Part shown: positions 33,177 to 34,835 of the stretch, piece after piece
How positions within the stretch are numbered: the stretch's first letter is position 1
How the letters are laid out: every line of letters starts with the position of its first letter
NCBI GenBank assembly: GCA_902782245.1
Contig: CACZMI010000016.1
Span: forward strand, 1-34,835
Length of the DNA: 34,835 nt
Direction: 5' to 3'
Origin: an uncultured Bacteroidales bacterium
GTDB taxonomy: Bacteria; Bacteroidota; Bacteroidia; Bacteroidales; Bacteroidaceae
Notes under the pieces: model-generated
What the model was told of the DNA's origin: nothing
The model's input: only the letters and a program-made list of their open reading frames with translations
Databases searched by the model: none
Made by a program: the position numbers and the translations under genes

Positions 33177-34754
33177 TTATTTCTCATCGGCATCCATAAG
33201 GGAGGTCGATGCGTGTACGGTAACCTGACGCTCGTAGCAGTTGAACATTTTGTCAACGTTCTCCTTCTCCTTAACCTTGGTGAATGCGCTTACTATGGGA
33301 ACTATCACCAGACCGGCTACCATTGAGAGCACACCGGCGTTGATTGGTGATGAGAAGAACGGGCTTATGAATGTGGTTCCTGTGAACGTTCCGTACATGC
33401 AGCCGCACATGATGGCCACACCTACGATGAAACTGGCCCAGACTGATGCCTTAGTGGTCTTTTTCCAGTAGAGTCCGTACATGAACGGAGCCAGGAAAGC
33501 ACCTGCCAGAGCACCCCAGCTGATACCCATAAGTTGAGCTATGAATGTAACTGAGCTCTTGGCCTGAATGATGGCCAGAACCGATGAAACCGCAATGAAA
33601 AACACCACCAGCAGACGGATGGAGAGCAACTGAGACTTCTCACTCATGCTCTTGCCGCCCTTGGCAAGTGCCGGCTTGATGATATCGAGAGTAAGGGTTG
33701 AGCCCGATGTCAGAACCAGTGATGAAAGGGTTGACATTGATGCTGAGAGCACCAGGATGATAACCACACCTATCATAAGGTCAGGCAGGGTCTGGAGCAT
33801 TGAAGGTACTATGCTGTCATAGATGGGGCCTTTGGCTCCGTATTCTATTACATCGGCATACAGACGGCCGAATCCGCCCAGGAAATAGCAGCCGCCGGCC
33901 ACGATGATGGCAAAGAATGTGGATATGAAAGTGCCCTTGCGGATAGCTGCCTCGTCACGGATGGCGTAGAACTTGCCGACCATCTGGGGCAGGCCCCATG
34001 TACCCAGAGATGTGAGCAGCACCACACCCAGCAGATAGATGGGCTGCGGACCGAAGAATGATACGAAAGCACCGTTCAGTGCAGGGGCGCTCTCGCTCTG
34101 AAGTTGTGACAGTTTCTCGATTGCTGCGGTGAATCCGCCGTTTCCGTTAAGTACTGACAGAATTACGGCAACGATACCGACCAGCATTATCATACCCTGA
34201 ATGAAGTCGTTGACCGCGGTTGCCATATATCCGCCCACCAGCACGTAGACACCGGTAAGGATAGCCATACCAAGCACGCACCAGCTGTAGTCAATGCCGA
34301 ACGAGAGTCCGAACAGACGTGACAGACCGTTGTAAAGTGATGCGGTATAGGGAATAAGGAACACGAACACTATAACTGATGCAGCCACCTTGAGAGCCTG
34401 TGAGTTAAAGCGCTGACCGAAGAAATCGGGCATGGTGGCGCTCTTAAGGTACTGGGTCATAAGGCGTGTGCGGCGGCCCAGGATCCTCCATGCCAGGAGT
34501 GAACCTATCAGGGCGTTGCCCAGTCCTATCCAGGTGGCTGAAAGACCGTATTTCCAACCGAACTGACCGGCATATCCCACGAATATAACGGCCGAAAAGT
34601 AAGATGTACCGAATGCGAATGCGGTAAGCCAAGAGCCTACCTTGCGGTCACCAAGGACGAATCCCTGCACATTATTGGCAGTCTTGCGGCAATAAATTCC
34701 TACGCCAATCATTACGGCGAAGAACAGAATCAGAATGAGAATCTTTAAAAACAT
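33177..34754 (-). CDS. Sodium:solute symporter (SSS family)
   Basis: The 525-residue product has about 13 hydrophobic spans typical of the SSS family. Family features are the N-terminal VGIYCRKTANNVQGFVLGDRKVGSWLTAFAFGTSYFSA region, the GGYMATAVNDFIQG stretch after span 5, and the Na+-site region VLSASMSTLSSLVLTSGSTLTLDI in span 8. A short hydrophilic tail (about 495-525) ends in SLMDADEK. The general pattern resembles the proline transporter PutP, but the substrate cannot be assigned. No catabolic gene neighbours it except the iorAB operon downstream. I see no convincing -7 element before its ATG at 34754. Confidence 0.88.
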   Translation of the reverse strand: MFLKILILILFFAVMIGVGIYCRKTANNVQGFVLGDRKVGSWLTAFAFGTSYFSAVIFVGYAGQFGWKYGLSATWIGLGNALIGSLLAWRILGRRTRLMTQYLKSATMPDFFGQRFNSQALKVAASVIVFVFLIPYTASLYNGLSRLFGLSFGIDYSWCVLGMAILTGVYVLVGGYMATAVNDFIQGMIMLVGIVAVILSVLNGNGGFTAAIEKLSQLQSESAPALNGAFVSFFGPQPIYLLGVVLLTSLGTWGLPQMVGKFYAIRDEAAIRKGTFISTFFAIIVAGGCYFLGGFGRLYADVIEYGAKGPIYDSIVPSMLQTLPDLMIGVVIILVLSASMSTLSSLVLTSGSTLTLDIIKPALAKGGKSMSEKSQLLSIRLLVVFFIAVSSVLAIIQAKSSVTFIAQLMGISWGALAGAFLAPFMYGLYWKKTTKASVWASFIVGVAIMCGCMYGTFTGTTFISPFFSSPINAGVLSMVAGLVIVPIVSAFTKVKEKENVDKMFNCYERQVTVHASTSLMDADEK

Positions 34755-34795
34755 GGTTTATACGATGTAATTTGTAATATTAGTCACATAATTAT

Positions 34796-34825
34796 AAAAA
34801 AAGAAGGGAATGAATCATCATTCCC
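34796..34825 (-). terminator. Terminator of a minus-strand gene beyond the right edge
   Basis: Read on the minus strand, GGGAATGA and TCATTCCC (34825-34818 and 34813-34806) form an 8-bp stem around TGAT, followed by TTCTTTTTTT (34805-34796). It must end a transcript entering from outside the window, since the symporter starts only 42 bases further on. It also separates that gene from the symporter. Confidence 0.75.
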
Positions 34826-34835
34826 AACCCTGAAT

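Overview
The window is a stretch of chromosome from a member of the Bacteroidales, most like Bacteroidaceae or Prevotellaceae. Three things point there: the RpoB, RpoC and ribosomal proteins read like those of Bacteroides; candidate promoters carry the Bacteroidota -7 element TAnnTTTG; and clear Shine-Dalgarno sequences are mostly absent. The gene order xer recombinase, ribosome hibernation factor, tRNA cluster, tuf, tRNA-Trp, secE, nusG, rplKAJL, rpoBC is the conserved one for this order. I see no insertion sequence, prophage, CRISPR array or rRNA.

Layout. Positions 1-1049 hold the 3' part of a tyrosine recombinase and an hpf/raiA-type gene that is split by a frameshift. Positions 1067-14232 are the translation and transcription block: a promoter and 5' hairpin, tRNA-Thr, -Tyr and -Gly, tuf, tRNA-Trp, secE, nusG, rplK, rplA, rplJ, rplL, a strong attenuator-like hairpin, rpoB, rpoC and a strong terminator. 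Positions 14231-16108 carry a divergent pair of nucleotide-pool enzymes (dgt on minus, dut on plus). dut leads into an envelope cluster on plus: a TPR lipoprotein, a DUF4292 lipoprotein and an EnvC-like murein hydrolase activator with a degenerate LytM domain. prfB (without the programmed frameshift) and a CYTH-domain protein follow.

Positions 21140-25824 alternate in direction: a VanZ-like membrane protein (-), a helix-hairpin-helix protein (+), an alkaline phosphatase behind a cyclophilin lipoprotein (-), and UDP-glucose 6-dehydrogenase (+). Three tail-to-tail pairs in 21.1-25.9 kb have stop codons that abut with no base between them. Positions 25825-28750 (-) hold a DUF4419 secreted protein, an ECF sigma factor and a membrane protein that joins an anti-sigma-like N-terminus to a periplasmic TonB C-terminal domain. 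Positions 28838-33135 (-) are a probable operon: DUF975 membrane protein, iorA, iorB and a class I/II aminotransferase. It would convert amino acids, probably aromatic ones, via 2-oxoacids to acyl-CoAs. A sodium:solute symporter (-) and the terminator of a gene beyond the right edge close the window.

Most of the window is core genome. The parts most worth a second look are the sigma/TonB-domain module, the iorAB-aminotransferase operon whose IorA lacks its ferredoxin domain, the frameshifted hpf, the rplL-rpoB attenuator structure, the palindromic divergent promoter and the abutting convergent genes.
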